Of a DNA stretch of 64,000 nt, positions 51,495-62,503 are shown one piece after another; within the stretch, counting starts at the first letter, position 1; each line of letters starts with the position of its first letter. The DNA is from Sphingomonas aerophila (GTDB taxonomy: Bacteria; Pseudomonadota; Alphaproteobacteria; Sphingomonadales; Sphingomonadaceae), in NCBI RefSeq assembly GCF_014199305.1, contig NZ_JACIJK010000007.1, positions 186,001 through 250,000 on the forward strand. Reading direction: 5' to 3'. The position numbers were made by a program, and so were the translations under genes. The notes under the pieces were generated by a model that saw nothing but the letters and a program-made list of their open reading frames with translations, was not told where the DNA came from and did no database searches.

Positions 51495-52922
51495 ATGAAG
51501 GGCGTTGCGACCGACATCGGCACGATCCACTTCGTCGGCATCGGCGGGATCGGCATGTCCGGCATTGCCGAGGTGATGAAGAACCTTGGTTATAGCGTGC
51601 AGGGTTCGGACGTGGCCGAGGGCTATGTCGTGCAGGGCCTGCGCGACCGGGGCATCCCGGTGATGATCGGCCACGCGGCAAGCAACGTCGCGGACGCGGC
51701 GGTGGTGGTCGTCTCCACTGCGATCACCCGCTCCAACCCGGAAGTCGAGGCGGCGCTGGAAAAGCGGATTCCCGTGGTGCGTCGCGCGGAGATGCTGGCC
51801 GAACTGATGCGCCTGAAATCCACGGTCGCGGTGGCGGGCACGCACGGCAAGACGACCACGACATCGATGGTCGCGGCGCTGCTCGACGCGGGCGGGGTCG
51901 ATCCGACCGTGATCAACGGCGGCATCATCAACTCCTATGGCTCCAACGCGCGCCTGGGCGCATCCGACTGGATGGTGGTGGAGGCCGACGAGAGCGACGG
52001 CAGTTTCCTGCGCCTGGACGGTACGGTGGCGGTGGTCACCAACATCGACCCCGAGCACCTGGACCATTACGGATCGTTCGAGGCGGCCAAGGACGCCTAT
52101 GTCGAGTTCGTCGAGAACGTGCCCTTTTACGGCGCGGCGGTGATGTGCCTGGACCATCCAGAGGTGCAGAACATCCTGCCGCGCATCCGTGACCGGCGCG
52201 TCGTGACCTATGGCTTTTCGGCGCAGGCCGATGTGCGGGGCGCGAATGTGCAGCCCATACCGGGCGGCAACCGCTTCGATTGCCTGGTGCGTGAGCGCGA
52301 CGGGTCCACGCGCGTGATCGAGGGCGTGGAGCTGCCGATGGCGGGGCGGCACAATGTCCAGAACGCGCTGGCGGCGATCGGCGTGGCGCTGGAGCTGGGC
52401 ATTGACGATGAGACGGTCGCGCGCGGCTTTCATGCGTTCGGCGGGGTCAAGCGCCGCTTCACCAAGGTTGGCGAGGTCGCGGGCGCGACCGTCATCGACG
52501 ATTATGGCCACCACCCGGTCGAGATTCGCGCGGTGCTGGCCGCGGCGCGCGAGAGCGTGGCTGGCGGTAGCACCGGCCGCGTGATCGCAGTCGTGCAGCC
52601 GCATCGTTATTCGCGGCTCGGCAATCTGATGGAAGAGTTCCAGACCGCGTTCAACGACGCCGACCGCGTGATCGTGACGCCGGTCTATGCCGCGGGCGAG
52701 GCGCCGGTGGCGGGCGTCGACGCACAGGCGCTGGTGGACGGGCTGAAGCGACGGGGGCACCGTTCTGCCTGCACGGTGGCGGACGTGGGTGAGCTGGCCG
52801 ATGAGCTCGCAACGATCGTGCGCGCGGGCGACATGGTGGTCTGTCTGGGCGCGGGCGACATCACGAAATGGGCGGCGGGACTTGCCGAGGCCATCGGCGA
52901 GCGCAGGGTGGAGGCGGTATGA
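51495..52922 (+). CDS. murC: UDP-N-acetylmuramate--L-alanine ligase
   Basis: 475 residues. MurC adds the first residue, L-alanine, to UDP-MurNAc. The start [18 protein letters not shown], the ATP loop [15 protein letters not shown], the [10 protein letters not shown] motif, [11 protein letters not shown] and [14 protein letters not shown] are all MurC-specific. The ATG at 51495 follows the CGGAG site in the hairpin loop. It overlaps murB by ATGA. Confidence 0.98.
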   Translation: MKGVATDIGTIHFVGIGGIGMSGIAEVMKNLGYSVQGSDVAEGYVVQGLRDRGIPVMIGHAASNVADAAVVVVSTAITRSNPEVEAALEKRIPVVRRAEMLAELMRLKSTVAVAGTHGKTTTTSMVAALLDAGGVDPTVINGGIINSYGSNARLGASDWMVVEADESDGSFLRLDGTVAVVTNIDPEHLDHYGSFEAAKDAYVEFVENVPFYGAAVMCLDHPEVQNILPRIRDRRVVTYGFSAQADVRGANVQPIPGGNRFDCLVRERDGSTRVIEGVELPMAGRHNVQNALAAIGVALELGIDDETVARGFHAFGGVKRRFTKVGEVAGATVIDDYGHHPVEIRAVLAAARESVAGGSTGRVIAVVQPHRYSRLGNLMEEFQTAFNDADRVIVTPVYAAGEAPVAGVDAQALVDGLKRRGHRSACTVADVGELADELATIVRAGDMVVCLGAGDITKWAAGLAEAIGERRVEAV

Positions 52923-53818
52923 GCGGCGCCACGCTCGAGATGCCCCGCGTGCGCGGTCGCCTGACCCCGGGCGGTGCGCTGGCGCCGCTGGTCTGGTTCA
53001 AGACGGGCGGGGCGGCGCAGTGGCTGTTCGAACCGGCGGACGTGGACGACCTGTCCGACTTCCTTCGCGACCTGGACCCGGCGGTGCCGGTGATGGCGCT
53101 AGGGCTCGGGTCCAACCTGATCGTGCGTGATGGCGGGGTGCCGGGCGTGGTGGTGCGGCTGGGCAAGCCGTTCGCAAAGGTCGAGGCGGACGGGATGACG
53201 CTGCGCTGCGGAGGCGGGTCGAGCGGGATCCTGGTTTCCTCCACCGCACGCGACGCCGGGATTGCGGGGCTTGAGTTCCTGCGCTCCATCCCGGGTACGG
53301 TCGGCGGCTTCGTGCGGATGAACGGCGGCGCTTATGGGCGTGAGACGGCGGACGTGTTGACCGAGGCCGAGGTGGTGATGCGCTCTGGCGAGCGACGGGT
53401 CCTGCCGGTGGCCGAGCTTGGCTATACCTACCGCCATTCGGAGCTGCCGGCGGGCGCGGTGGTGGTCAGCGCGACGTTCCGGGGCGAGCCGGGGGATGCG
53501 GCGCAGATCCAGGCGGAGATGGACCGCATCGCCGCCGCGCGCGAAGCGTCGCAGCCGCTGCGGTCCAAGACGGGCGGATCGACCTTCAAGAACCCGGACG
53601 GGCACAAGGCCTGGGCACTGGTGGACGAAGCGGGCTGCCGCGGGCTGACGCATGGCGGCGCGCAGGTGTCGGAAAAGCATACCAACTTCCTGATCAACAC
53701 GGGCGCCGCGACCAGTGCGGAGATTGAGGCGCTGGGCGAAGAGGTCCGGTCGCGAGTGAAGGCCAAGTCGGGCGTGGAGTTAGAGTGGGAAATCCAGCGC
53801 GTGGGAGTGCCCGCATGA
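52919..53818 (+). CDS. murB: UDP-N-acetylenolpyruvoylglucosamine reductase
   Basis: 299 residues. MurB uses FAD and NADPH to reduce the enolpyruvyl group to lactyl, giving UDP-MurNAc. Seen motifs are [53 protein letters not shown] (in parts) and [13 protein letters not shown] with the catalytic serine. The C-terminus with FLINTGAAT fits the type I (short) enzyme. It overlaps murC upstream and ddl downstream by four bases each. Confidence 0.97.
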   Translation: MSGATLEMPRVRGRLTPGGALAPLVWFKTGGAAQWLFEPADVDDLSDFLRDLDPAVPVMALGLGSNLIVRDGGVPGVVVRLGKPFAKVEADGMTLRCGGGSSGILVSSTARDAGIAGLEFLRSIPGTVGGFVRMNGGAYGRETADVLTEAEVVMRSGERRVLPVAELGYTYRHSELPAGAVVVSATFRGEPGDAAQIQAEMDRIAAAREASQPLRSKTGGSTFKNPDGHKAWALVDEAGCRGLTHGGAQVSEKHTNFLINTGAATSAEIEALGEEVRSRVKAKSGVELEWEIQRVGVPA

Positions 53819-54753
53819 CGAGCCCGCTTCATATCGTTGTCCTGATGGGCGGCTGGTCGGGTGAGCGGCCGGTGTCGCTGATGTCGGGCGCGGGGGTTGC
53901 CGACGCGCTCGAGGGCCTGGGCCATCGCGTCACCCGCATCGACATGGATCGTGACGTCGCCGCGCGGCTGGCGGACGCGAAGCCGGACCTGGTATTCAAT
54001 GCGCTGCACGGCTCGCCCGGCGAGGACGGCACGGTGCAGGGCATGATGGACCTGATGGGGATCCGCTACACCCATTCCCGGCTGGCGACATCGGTGATCG
54101 CGGTCGACAAGGTGCTGACCAAGCAGGCGTTGGTGCCGCACGGCATTCCCATGCCCGGCGGCCGCGTGATCAAGTCGGTCGAGCTGTTCGACGGCGATCC
54201 GCTCGCGCGGCCGTACGTGGTGAAGCCGGTCAACGAGGGATCGTCGCTGGGCGTCGCCATAGTCACGGCGGATGGCAATTACGGCAACCCCATCGGCCGC
54301 GATGTTGCGGGGCCGTGGCAGGAGTTCGAGGAACTGCTGGCCGAACCCTATGTGCGGGGGCGCGAGCTGACGACCGCCGTTCTGGGCGAGCGCGCACTGG
54401 GCGTGACGGAGCTGCGGCCCAAGTCGGGCTGGTATGACTTCGACGCCAAGTACACGGACGGCATGACCGAGCATGTCTATCCCGCCCGCATCCCCGACGA
54501 CATTGCCGAAGCCTGCAACCGGCTGGCCTTGCAGGCCCATCGCCTGTTGGGCTGTCGCGGGTGCAGCCGGTCGGATTTCCGCTGGGACGACGAGCGCGGG
54601 GTCGACGGATTGTTCCTGCTGGAGGTGAACACCCAGCCGGGCATGACGCCGCTCAGCCTGGTACCCGAACAGGCGCGGCACAACGGGATGAGCTATCCCG
54701 AGCTGGTGCAGGCGATCGTGGACGAGGCCATGCGGGACAGCGGGTCGCCATGA
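53815..54753 (+). CDS. ddl: D-alanine--D-alanine ligase
   Basis: 312 residues, ATP-grasp fold. Ddl makes the D-Ala-D-Ala used by MurF. Motifs: VLMGGWSGERPVSLMSG, FNALHGSPGEDGTVQGMMDLMGI (in parts), VVKPVNEGSSLGV, CRGCSRSDFRWD and LEVNTQPGMTPLSLVP. The ATG at 53815 lies in the ATGA overlap with murB and the end overlaps ftsQ by four bases. DdlB type by its place in the dcw cluster. Confidence 0.97.
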   Translation: MTSPLHIVVLMGGWSGERPVSLMSGAGVADALEGLGHRVTRIDMDRDVAARLADAKPDLVFNALHGSPGEDGTVQGMMDLMGIRYTHSRLATSVIAVDKVLTKQALVPHGIPMPGGRVIKSVELFDGDPLARPYVVKPVNEGSSLGVAIVTADGNYGNPIGRDVAGPWQEFEELLAEPYVRGRELTTAVLGERALGVTELRPKSGWYDFDAKYTDGMTEHVYPARIPDDIAEACNRLALQAHRLLGCRGCSRSDFRWDDERGVDGLFLLEVNTQPGMTPLSLVPEQARHNGMSYPELVQAIVDEAMRDSGSP

Positions 54754-55685
54754 GCCGCACCATCCGCCGCGGAGCCCCGCCCAAGCGCCCCCAGCCGCGC
54801 CGCACGGTGCCGGTGAAGAAGATATCGGTGATGGACCGGCTGGTCGGCGCGCTGCCGGTCAGCGAGGAAGCGTTGCGCCGCATCGCGACCTGGACCTTCT
54901 CCGGCATTGGTGGCGCGGTCGCCATCGGCGTCGCGGTGTTCCTGGGCGTACCCGGCATGATCGGGTCAGCGTTGGCCGAGGGGGCGGGGCGGGCAGGTTT
55001 TCGCGTCGAGCAGATCGACATTGTCGGCCTGAAACGGATGGACCGCGACACGGTGTACGCGCTGGCGTTGCAGGGGCGGCAGGATCAGGCGATCTTTGCC
55101 ATCGACCTGGATGAAGTGCGGCGCAACCTGTTGCGCTATGGCTGGGTCGCGGACGCGCATGTGTCCCGGCGGCTGCCCGACACGCTGCTGGTCGGCATCA
55201 CCGAGCGGACGCCGGCGGCGGTGTGGCAGGATCGCGGGCAGCTGACGCTGATCGATGCGACCGGGCAGCTTCTCGACCCGGTCGACCCCAGCAACATGCC
55301 CGACCTGCCGCTGATCATCGGCCCCGGCGCCGATCGGCAGGAGGCGGCGTATCAGGCGTTGCTCGACGCAGCGCCGGCGTTGAAGCCGCGAGTGCGGGCG
55401 GCGACCTGGGTCGGCAACCGACGCTGGGACCTGACGTTCGAGTCGGGTGAGGTATTGAAGCTGCCGGAAGACGGCGCCGCAGCGGCGCTGGTCCAGTTCG
55501 CGCAAAAGGACGGGGCCCATCCGTTGTTGGGGCGCGGGTGGCTCGCATTCGACATGCGCGATCCGGCCAAGTTCGTGGCGCGGCGGCCCAGTGCCAGCAT
55601 GGCGCACCAGGCGGCAGATGACGGCAAGCCTGTTGAAGAACCCAAGGGTACGGGCAACTCGGCGGAATCGGGGGAGGAAGGCTGA
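54750..55685 (+). CDS. ftsQ: Cell division protein FtsQ
   Basis: 311 residues. FtsQ is a bitopic divisome protein that binds FtsL and FtsB in the periplasm. A basic cytoplasmic region (about 45 residues) is followed by one membrane segment (about 50-70), the POTRA domain (FRVEQIDIVGLKRMDRDTV and VSRRLPDTLLVGITERTPAAV in parts), and a beta domain. The C-terminal tail is acidic and variable. It overlaps ddl by ATGA and ftsA by one base (TGATG). Confidence 0.95.
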   Translation: MSRTIRRGAPPKRPQPRRTVPVKKISVMDRLVGALPVSEEALRRIATWTFSGIGGAVAIGVAVFLGVPGMIGSALAEGAGRAGFRVEQIDIVGLKRMDRDTVYALALQGRQDQAIFAIDLDEVRRNLLRYGWVADAHVSRRLPDTLLVGITERTPAAVWQDRGQLTLIDATGQLLDPVDPSNMPDLPLIIGPGADRQEAAYQALLDAAPALKPRVRAATWVGNRRWDLTFESGEVLKLPEDGAAAALVQFAQKDGAHPLLGRGWLAFDMRDPAKFVARRPSASMAHQAADDGKPVEEPKGTGNSAESGEEG

Positions 55686-56950
55686 TGGCTAAGGCAGCAC
55701 CGGAAGGGCTGATCACGGCGCTCGATATCGGGTCGAGCAAGGTTTCGGCGATGATCGCGCAAAAGGGGGATGGGGGCGAGCTGATCGTGCTCGGCACCGG
55801 GCAGCGGGAAAGCCGAGGCGTAAAGGGCGGCTATATCGCCGACATGGGCGCGACCGAAGCAGCCGTGCGCGAGGCGGTGGAGCAGGCCGAGCGCATCGCG
55901 GGGCTGAACATCGAGAACGTATGGGTCGGCTTTTCCGCCGGCGGGCTGGTCAGCGATGTGGCGGAAGTCGAGTTCGAGCTGGGCGGCCACCGGGTCGAAC
56001 AGGCGGACATCGACGCGCTGCTGGCGGCTGGGCGCAACTCGATCGATCCGCAGGGGCGCATGGTGCTGCACGCACAGCCAGCGCTTTACACACTTGACGG
56101 CCTGACCGGGGTCAAGAAGCCGCTGGGCCTTCATGCCGATCGGCTGGGCGTGCACATCCACGTCGTTGCCGCGGATGGTTCGCCGGTCCGCAACCTCGAC
56201 CTGTGTGTCCGCTCGGCGCATCTGGAGGTGAAGTCGATCATCGCTTCGCCCGTGGCGACCGGGCTTGCCTGCCTGTCCGAAGAGGAGCGGGAGCTGGGCG
56301 TGGCGCTGGTGGAGATGGGGGCAGGAATCACCAACGTGTCGCTGTTTGCAGGCGGGATGCTGGTTGGGCTGACCTCCATTCCGATGGGCGCGGCCGACAT
56401 CACCGACGACATCGCCTCCGCCTTTGGCACGCGTCGCCAGCAGGCGGAGCGGATGAAGTGCTTTCACGGCAGCGCCAACGCCTCTCCACGCGACAACCAC
56501 GACATGATCCCGGTGGTGCCGGTCGGCAGCGAGGATGATGCGCATGGCCACACGCAGATCACCAAGGCCGCGCTGATCGGCGTCATCCGCCAGCGGCTGG
56601 AGCATCAGATGGGCGAGGTGCGAAAAGCGCTCGCCACCCTGAAGTTCGAAGGGCCGGTGGGTCGCCAGGTCGTGCTGACCGGCGGCGGCGCGGAGTTGAA
56701 GGGGATCGCGGATTATGTGCAGCAGGCGCTTGGCCGGTCGGTGCGGATCGGCCGCCCGCGCGGGCTGACGGCACTGCCAGAGGCGCATGCCGGGCCCGCC
56801 TTCGCCACACTGGCGGGATTGGCCTTTTACGCGTCGGCCAACCCGATGGATCTGCGAGCGATCGCGCCCACTCGCGAAACGGCGGTTCACCGCCCGCGCG
56901 GCATGGGCGTGTTTCGCAAACTGATTCAGGCGGCACGTGCAAACTATTGA
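55685..56950 (+). CDS. ftsA: Cell division protein FtsA
   Basis: 421 residues, actin-like. FtsA tethers FtsZ to the membrane. The phosphate-1 motif is TALDIGSSKVSAMIA, the phosphate-2 region is VEMGAGITNVSLF, and VVLTGGGAELKGI forms the adenosine motif. The C-terminus (GVFRKLIQAARANY) is an amphipathic membrane-targeting helix. It ends 111 bases before ftsZ. Confidence 0.97.
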   Translation: MAKAAPEGLITALDIGSSKVSAMIAQKGDGGELIVLGTGQRESRGVKGGYIADMGATEAAVREAVEQAERIAGLNIENVWVGFSAGGLVSDVAEVEFELGGHRVEQADIDALLAAGRNSIDPQGRMVLHAQPALYTLDGLTGVKKPLGLHADRLGVHIHVVAADGSPVRNLDLCVRSAHLEVKSIIASPVATGLACLSEEERELGVALVEMGAGITNVSLFAGGMLVGLTSIPMGAADITDDIASAFGTRRQQAERMKCFHGSANASPRDNHDMIPVVPVGSEDDAHGHTQITKAALIGVIRQRLEHQMGEVRKALATLKFEGPVGRQVVLTGGGAELKGIADYVQQALGRSVRIGRPRGLTALPEAHAGPAFATLAGLAFYASANPMDLRAIAPTRETAVHRPRGMGVFRKLIQAARANY

Positions 56951-56953
56951 ATC
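56949..56953. promoter_or_regulatory. GANTC site between ftsA and ftsZ
   Basis: GAATC at the very end of ftsA, in the 111-base ftsA-ftsZ region where a separate ftsZ promoter is expected. GANTC is the CcrM methylation site, and methylation of the Caulobacter ftsZ promoter affects its expression. A TTAAC half-site follows at 57012-57016. One site this short may be chance. Confidence 0.3.
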
Positions 56954-57061
56954 GTTTTGCGGTGTCAGCACGTTTTCCCGCTGGCACCGGGGCAAAGGTA
57001 AGCTACAAAGGTTAACAGGGGTCCCGACCTGTTTGCCGGGGATGGGCGGAAGGATACGAGT

Positions 57062-58633
57062 ATGAGCATCGAATTCATGGCGCCGGACGTCGACGAACTG
57101 ACCCCGCGTATTTCTGTTATTGGCGTTGGTGGAGCCGGCGGAAACGCCATCGCGAACATGATGCGCGCGGACGTGCAGGGCGTCGAATTCTTGGTCGCCA
57201 ACACTGACGCGCAGGCGTTGAAGCAGTCGATTGCGCCCCATCGCGTTCAGTTGGGCAGCAAGATCACGCAAGGCCTGGGCGCGGGCGCACGGCCGGAGAT
57301 CGGCCGCGCGGCGGCCGAGGAGACCATCGATCAGCTCGCCAAGCAGCTGGAAGGAAGCCACATGTGCTTCATCGCTGCCGGCATGGGCGGCGGCACCGGC
57401 ACCGGCGCTGCTCCCGTCATCGCCAAGGCGGCGCGTGACATGGGCATCCTGACCGTTGGCGTCGTGACCAAGCCCTTCTCCTTCGAAGGCAACCGTCGCG
57501 CCAAGGCGGCCGAGCAGGGGATCGAGGAGCTTCAGAAATACGTCGACACCCTGATCGTCATCCCGAACCAGAACCTGTTCCTGATCGCCAACGCGAACAC
57601 GACCTTCAAGGAAGCGTTCTCGATGGCGGACGAGGTGCTGCAGCAGGGCGTGCGCGGCATCACCGACCTGATGGTCATGCCCGGCCTGATCAACCTCGAC
57701 TTCGCCGACGTCCGCTCCGTGATGCAGGAGATGGGCAAGGCGATGATGGGCACCGGCGAGGCGGACGGCGACAACCGCGCGCTGGAAGCTGCGCAAAAGG
57801 CGATCGCCAACCCGCTGCTCGACGGCGTGTCGATGCAGGGTGCGAAGGGCGTGATCATCTCCATCACCGGCGGCGACGACATGCGCCTGCTGGAAGTGGA
57901 CGAGGCCGCGAACCACATCCGCGAGCTGGTCGATCCCGACGCGAACATCATCTGGGGCTCCGCCTTCAACCCCGAACTGGAAGGCCGCATCCGCGTGTCG
58001 GTCGTCGCGACCGGCATCGAAGCGGAGGCGCGGCCGGAGCTGTCACAGGCTCGCGAGGCTGAGCCGACCACCACGCGCGGCTTCTCCTTCGGCCTGGGCC
58101 GCAAGGTAGACGAGCCCGCATCGTTCCGCCCGAGCGGCGCGACTGCCACGCCAAAGGCCCCGCCCGCACCCGCGCCGCAGGAAGAGCCTGTTGCCGCTGC
58201 GCCGGAGTCCGAGCCTGTTGCGCAATCGCAGGACGAGGAACTGGTGCTCGGCGCCGAGGAGATGGTGGAAACGCCAGCTCCTGCCGAGCAAGCACCTGCG
58301 CCCGCGCCTGCGCCTGCGCCCGTGCAAAGCCAGCCGGCAGCTAAGCCTGCGCCAGCTGCCAGGCCGGCGCCCGCCACGGCGGCACGGTCCTCTGCCGCCA
58401 CGGCACCGGCAACGGCAGGTGACGATGCCGCCGCCCGCCGCCGCTGGCTTGCCCCGGGCGCGGAAGCAGACGCAGAGCCGGCGCCGGCTCCGCGCGTGAA
58501 GCTTGGCGGGACGCTGTTCGAGCGGATGAGCAACGCCGCGCGCGGCACTGGCGCTGCCCGGGACGAGAACGCGGAGGGCGAGCCTGCGCCGCTGGACATC
58601 CCGCGTTTCCTGCACCGTCAGAACAACCAGTAA
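57062..58633 (+). CDS. ftsZ: Cell division GTPase FtsZ
   Basis: 523 residues. FtsZ forms the Z-ring. The GTP loop is GGGTGTG at about 109-115 and the T7 loop [11 protein letters not shown] holds the catalytic aspartate. Residues 1-320 are the globular core. A linker of about 180 residues, rich in Ala, Pro and Glu, follows and leads to the conserved C-terminal peptide [12 protein letters not shown], which binds FtsA. The long linker is usual in alphaproteobacteria. The ATG at 57062 fits the family start. Confidence 0.98.
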   Translation: MSIEFMAPDVDELTPRISVIGVGGAGGNAIANMMRADVQGVEFLVANTDAQALKQSIAPHRVQLGSKITQGLGAGARPEIGRAAAEETIDQLAKQLEGSHMCFIAAGMGGGTGTGAAPVIAKAARDMGILTVGVVTKPFSFEGNRRAKAAEQGIEELQKYVDTLIVIPNQNLFLIANANTTFKEAFSMADEVLQQGVRGITDLMVMPGLINLDFADVRSVMQEMGKAMMGTGEADGDNRALEAAQKAIANPLLDGVSMQGAKGVIISITGGDDMRLLEVDEAANHIRELVDPDANIIWGSAFNPELEGRIRVSVVATGIEAEARPELSQAREAEPTTTRGFSFGLGRKVDEPASFRPSGATATPKAPPAPAPQEEPVAAAPESEPVAQSQDEELVLGAEEMVETPAPAEQAPAPAPAPAPVQSQPAAKPAPAARPAPATAARSSAATAPATAGDDAAARRRWLAPGAEADAEPAPAPRVKLGGTLFERMSNAARGTGAARDENAEGEPAPLDIPRFLHRQNNQ

Positions 58634-58643
58634 AGCATGTTGA

Positions 58644-58671
58644 TGCGACGGCGCCGAGAGGTGCCGTCGCA
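58644..58671 (+). terminator. Hairpin downstream of ftsZ
   Basis: A perfect 9-bp stem (58644-58652 with 58663-58671) with a 10-base loop, eleven bases after the ftsZ stop. There is no T-run, so it is likely an RNA 3'-end or Rho-linked structure that closes the dcw transcript. Confidence 0.5.
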
Positions 58672-58783
58672 GATGCCTGAGCCCGACGCGCTGCGCGGCC
58701 CATCCAGGGCGTCGATTGCTCAACGGATCGGACACGTGCCCCGGACTTCGCTGTGCACCCCCATCGGCCGGATCGTTAGATCG

Positions 58784-59788
58784 ATGATGCTGATCGGCGC
58801 GATCGCGGCTGGGACTGGCGACGCCACGGCTGGAGCGAAGAGGCAACAGGTCGCCCCGGACGGCATCCCATCCCCCGACCCTGACCACCTTATCGACATC
58901 GGCCGCTGGAATCCGGCGGGCGGGCGGCAGCAGATCCCGCTCTGGCCGGCAGGGCTGGCGATGGCAAAACCGGAGACGGACAAGCCGGAGACCACGGTCA
59001 AGGGCACGCGGCTTGTCGGCGGCCGTAGCTGGTCGGCGGTGATGAACGTTTCGACCCCGACCATGACCGTGTATCCACCACGTGGCCGGAATGGCGGCGC
59101 GGCGATGCTGGTGCTGCCCGGCGGTGGCTATGAGGTCGTCGCGATCGACCTGGAAGGCACGGAGATCTGCGACTGGGTGACGGCGCAGGGTATGACGTGC
59201 ATCCTGCTGAAGTACCGGGTTCCACAAAGCTGGCATGCTGGCCCGAACGGGGCCGAGCGCGCGCCGCCGGTTCAGCTTGCTTTACAGGACGCGCAGCGCG
59301 CGATGAGCCTGATCCGGTACCGGGCGGCGACGCTGAAGATTGATCCGCGCCGGGTCGGCGTGATCGGCTTTTCAGCGGGCGGTCACCTGGTTCAGGCGGT
59401 CAGCAACGCCGATCGCCGAAGCTACAAGCCCGTTGACGCGGCGGATAGTCAGCCGTCACGCCCGGACCTCGCGATTGCCCTGTACCCAGGCCATATCCGG
59501 GACTCTTCGGGCGGAAAGGCGAGTGACAACACCCGGCTTGCGCCTTGGATCACCGTCAGCCCCAAAGCGCCCCCGACGTTCATTCTTCACAGCGTCAACG
59601 ATCCCACGGACAGTGTGTACCAGTCCTTCGCCTATGGCCTGGCGCTGAAGAAGGCGGGTGTGCCGTTCGAGATGCATCTGTACGCCTATGGCGGGCACGC
59701 CTTTGGATTGCGGCCGAGCAAGGTGGCGATGACCGCCGAATGGCCAGGGCTGGTGGTGCAGTGGCTGCACAGCCTGGGAATAGGGTAA
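58784..59788 (+). CDS. Secreted alpha/beta hydrolase (esterase-like)
   Basis: 334 residues from the ATG at 58784, which gives a short signal peptide (MMLIGAIAAGTGDATAG); the frame is open back to 58637, where the ATG overlaps the ftsZ hairpin. The fold is the acetyl-xylan-esterase-like type: AMLVLPGGGYEVVAIDLEGTE with the oxyanion HGGG-like loop, the nucleophile in IGFSAGGHL, and the catalytic His in YGGHAFGL. It probably deacetylates a sugar polymer or related ester outside the cytoplasm; the substrate is unknown. No link with the dcw cluster is obvious. Confidence 0.85.
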   Translation: MMLIGAIAAGTGDATAGAKRQQVAPDGIPSPDPDHLIDIGRWNPAGGRQQIPLWPAGLAMAKPETDKPETTVKGTRLVGGRSWSAVMNVSTPTMTVYPPRGRNGGAAMLVLPGGGYEVVAIDLEGTEICDWVTAQGMTCILLKYRVPQSWHAGPNGAERAPPVQLALQDAQRAMSLIRYRAATLKIDPRRVGVIGFSAGGHLVQAVSNADRRSYKPVDAADSQPSRPDLAIALYPGHIRDSSGGKASDNTRLAPWITVSPKAPPTFILHSVNDPTDSVYQSFAYGLALKKAGVPFEMHLYAYGGHAFGLRPSKVAMTAEWPGLVVQWLHSLGIG

Positions 59789-59932
59789 TGGGTGGCGTGG
59801 CTTTCCATGCCCCGTACTTTGCGCCCCTGGATGATACGACGTTGCTCGTCGCCGCGCCTGCTCGCTTCATCGCGCCAGATGCTGTTGATCATTGCCGGTT
59901 CAGGCTCAATCGGGCTTAAACCGGTGCGATAC

Positions 59933-62503
59933 ATGCGAGTTCTTATACCCTCCACGCTGGCACTCGCCCTTTCGCTGGCCAGTGCCCCGACCGCTCTTTC
60001 GGCGCAGGCCCTGGTGCAGGCTGTGCCTGGCAGCACCGATGCCGACCGGCTGGGCGATACGATGCGGCGCCTGGCGACCAACCCCGGTGACCTGAGCGCG
60101 CTTCTGGACGCTGGCGAGCTGTCGTTGCGCGTCGACGATCTGAGCGGCGCGGCGTCGTTGTTCGCGCGCGCGGACAAGGTCGACCCGCGCAATGCCCGCG
60201 CGAAGGCGGGGATGGGCGCGATCCTGGTTCGGGCCGAGCGTCCCGGCGAAGCGCTTCGCTACTTTGCGCAGGCCGAGTCGCTGGGTCTGGCCCCGGCGCG
60301 CATGGCGGCCGACCGCGGCTTTGCCTATGACCTGATCGGCGAGCAGGAGCGGGCGCAACGCGATTATCGGCTGGCCCTGAAGACCGAGAGCAATGACGAG
60401 CTGTTGCGCCGTTACGCCCTGTCGCTGGGGATTTCGGGGCGGCGCGAGCAGGCGCTGGCCGTGCTCGAGCCGCTGATCCGGCGTTCGGACCGAGGCGCAT
60501 GGCGTGCGCGGGCATTCGTGCTGGCGATGACTGGCGACGTTCCGGGCGCGACGACGATTGCCAGCACCATGATGCCGGGTGGCACGGCACAGGGGCTGCA
60601 GCCCTTCTTCCAGCAGCTGCCCTCGTTGGGCGCATCGGACCGGGCGTTCGCCGTGCACTTTGGCGAGATCCGCCCCACGCCCGAACGGCTGGCGGATGCT
60701 CGGCTGGCGCCGGCCCTGATGCCGCTCGCGCCCGAGCCGCAGCCGCAGGTGGCGGTGGCATCGGTTCAGCCGGCGCGCACCGACGATCGTCGCGATGACC
60801 GCCGCGGCCGCTCCGGACGTGACCGGCGTGCGGAACGCGAGGCGCGGCGCGCGGCGGCGCTGGCGTCTGTCCGGCCGGCGCTCACATCGGCACCGGCGCG
60901 GGTTGCGGCGACGACCGTGGTACAGCCGGTTCCGGCTCGCGTCGGATCGGTTGGTCAGCCGGCGCCGACTCAGGCTGCCTCTGTTCCGCAGCCCGGCCAG
61001 TTCGCGACAGCGCGCCCTGTGCAGACGCCGGCATTCCCATCGCAGGTCGGGCCGTCGCAGCCTGCAACACCGGCTCTTGCGGCCAACACCGGAACGGCGA
61101 ACGCCGGGGTTCAGGCGCGGCCCTTTGCGACGGCGCCGGTGCAGGTGCCCGCTCCTGTGCCGGGAGCGCTCGCGACGCGAACCGCACCTCCCGCCACGCA
61201 GCCCGCCCCCATGGGATTGGCGTCAAGCTCGGCGGCGTCAGCTGCACGGCCATTCAGCACCCAGCCTGCGCCTGTCGGGTCGGGAGCGAACCCGGCGCTT
61301 TCGGCCGTGCGGCCTCCTTCACCGCCTGCGCCGGTGACGCTGGCGTCCAATCCGGCGACGGCGTCTGGACGTGGTACAACGGTCGCGCCCGGCTTCGTAA
61401 CCGATACAGGCGGGGCGGTTGCTCCTGCTACGGCCCCCAATCCTGGCGTGCTGGCGGCCGCGGCTGAAAGCAGCACCTCCGTGTCGGCTGTGAACCCGGC
61501 CGGATCGGCGCCCGTCGCGGTAGCCAGCATGGCGGCCGCGCCAGCAGTGCCCGCCCCGATCGCGCCGCCTCCGCCTATCCGCCCTGCGCAAGACTCGGTG
61601 TTGGCGCGGATCATCGCGAACCTGTCGATCCCGGCTGCGGAGCTGAACGTTGCGCCCGGCCGCGCGCGCGCCAGCGTCGCCGAAGCCCGCGCCCGGGCGG
61701 CGGAGGACAGCGCCGAGCGCCGCGCCGCAGTGCGCCGCCTTGCGTCGGCGGAACCGCTGCGTGCCGAAACGGGCGCGCGGCGGCGTCGCGGCACGACCGA
61801 AGCGGACGCGGGTGAGGATGAAGGTGCCGCGCCCGCCGCTCGCACGCGCACAGGGTCGGCCGCACCCGGTCGCCGGCGTGGATCTAGCGCGGAGTTGGCC
61901 GAGGCCGAGGCCCCCGTGAGGACAAGCGTCACCCGTGATCGGCGCGGGCGCAGGGTGGTCCGGACGGAGATCGTGGAGGCCGATGCACCCGGCGCGACCA
62001 GCAGCGCGCGCAGTCGGCGCGGCCAAGTGGATGCCGACGAGGCGACGCCCCGTGCCGGGAAGCGCGGCGCAAAGACTGAGCTGGCCGCCAAGGACACGGC
62101 GACCGGTGGCCGGGGCAGCCGCAATCGCAAGGACGAGGACGAGGACACCGGCAAGGCGGGCAAGGGTTCGACCCGCACGGCATCAGGACGCGACGGCAAG
62201 ACCGAAGGTCGTGCTGACAAGGCGGAAGCCGGGCGGGTTTGGGTGCAGGTCGCAACCGGCGCGCGCGACGCGGACCTGCCCAAGGCCTGGTCAACCGTCA
62301 GGAACAAGGCGCCAGAGGTGTTCAAGGGCCGGAGCGGCTATGCCACGCCATTGCGGTCAACCAACCGTGTCGTCACCGGCCCGTTCAAGACGCAGGCCGA
62401 GGCGCAGGCCTTCGTGAACGGTTTGGCCAAGAAGGGCGTGGCCGCCTCCACCTTCACGAGCGACGCCGGGCAGAAGATCGCCAAGCTGCCGACCGATAAG
62501 TGA
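59933..62503 (+). CDS. TPR and SPOR domain protein, secreted
   Basis: 856 residues. A signal peptide ([25 protein letters not shown]) is followed by tetratricopeptide-like helices (about 30-250: [22 protein letters not shown], then [21 protein letters not shown], in parts). A stretch of some 350 residues rich in Ala, Pro, Gln and Thr and another 170 rich in Arg, Ala and Asp come next. The last 80 residues are a SPOR domain ([15 protein letters not shown]... [20 protein letters not shown]), which binds denuded septal peptidoglycan. A role at the division site is likely. The stop overlaps the dgt GTG (GTGA). Confidence 0.88.
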   Translation: MRVLIPSTLALALSLASAPTALSAQALVQAVPGSTDADRLGDTMRRLATNPGDLSALLDAGELSLRVDDLSGAASLFARADKVDPRNARAKAGMGAILVRAERPGEALRYFAQAESLGLAPARMAADRGFAYDLIGEQERAQRDYRLALKTESNDELLRRYALSLGISGRREQALAVLEPLIRRSDRGAWRARAFVLAMTGDVPGATTIASTMMPGGTAQGLQPFFQQLPSLGASDRAFAVHFGEIRPTPERLADARLAPALMPLAPEPQPQVAVASVQPARTDDRRDDRRGRSGRDRRAEREARRAAALASVRPALTSAPARVAATTVVQPVPARVGSVGQPAPTQAASVPQPGQFATARPVQTPAFPSQVGPSQPATPALAANTGTANAGVQARPFATAPVQVPAPVPGALATRTAPPATQPAPMGLASSSAASAARPFSTQPAPVGSGANPALSAVRPPSPPAPVTLASNPATASGRGTTVAPGFVTDTGGAVAPATAPNPGVLAAAAESSTSVSAVNPAGSAPVAVASMAAAPAVPAPIAPPPPIRPAQDSVLARIIANLSIPAAELNVAPGRARASVAEARARAAEDSAERRAAVRRLASAEPLRAETGARRRRGTTEADAGEDEGAAPAARTRTGSAAPGRRRGSSAELAEAEAPVRTSVTRDRRGRRVVRTEIVEADAPGATSSARSRRGQVDADEATPRAGKRGAKTELAAKDTATGGRGSRNRKDEDEDTGKAGKGSTRTASGRDGKTEGRADKAEAGRVWVQVATGARDADLPKAWSTVRNKAPEVFKGRSGYATPLRSTNRVVTGPFKTQAEAQAFVNGLAKKGVAASTFTSDAGQKIAKLPTDK

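Noticed and set aside
55352..57916. 854-codon minus-strand frame across ftsQ, ftsA and ftsZ.
   Set aside because: It is opposite three core division genes and has His/Arg/Ala-rich shadow composition without motifs.
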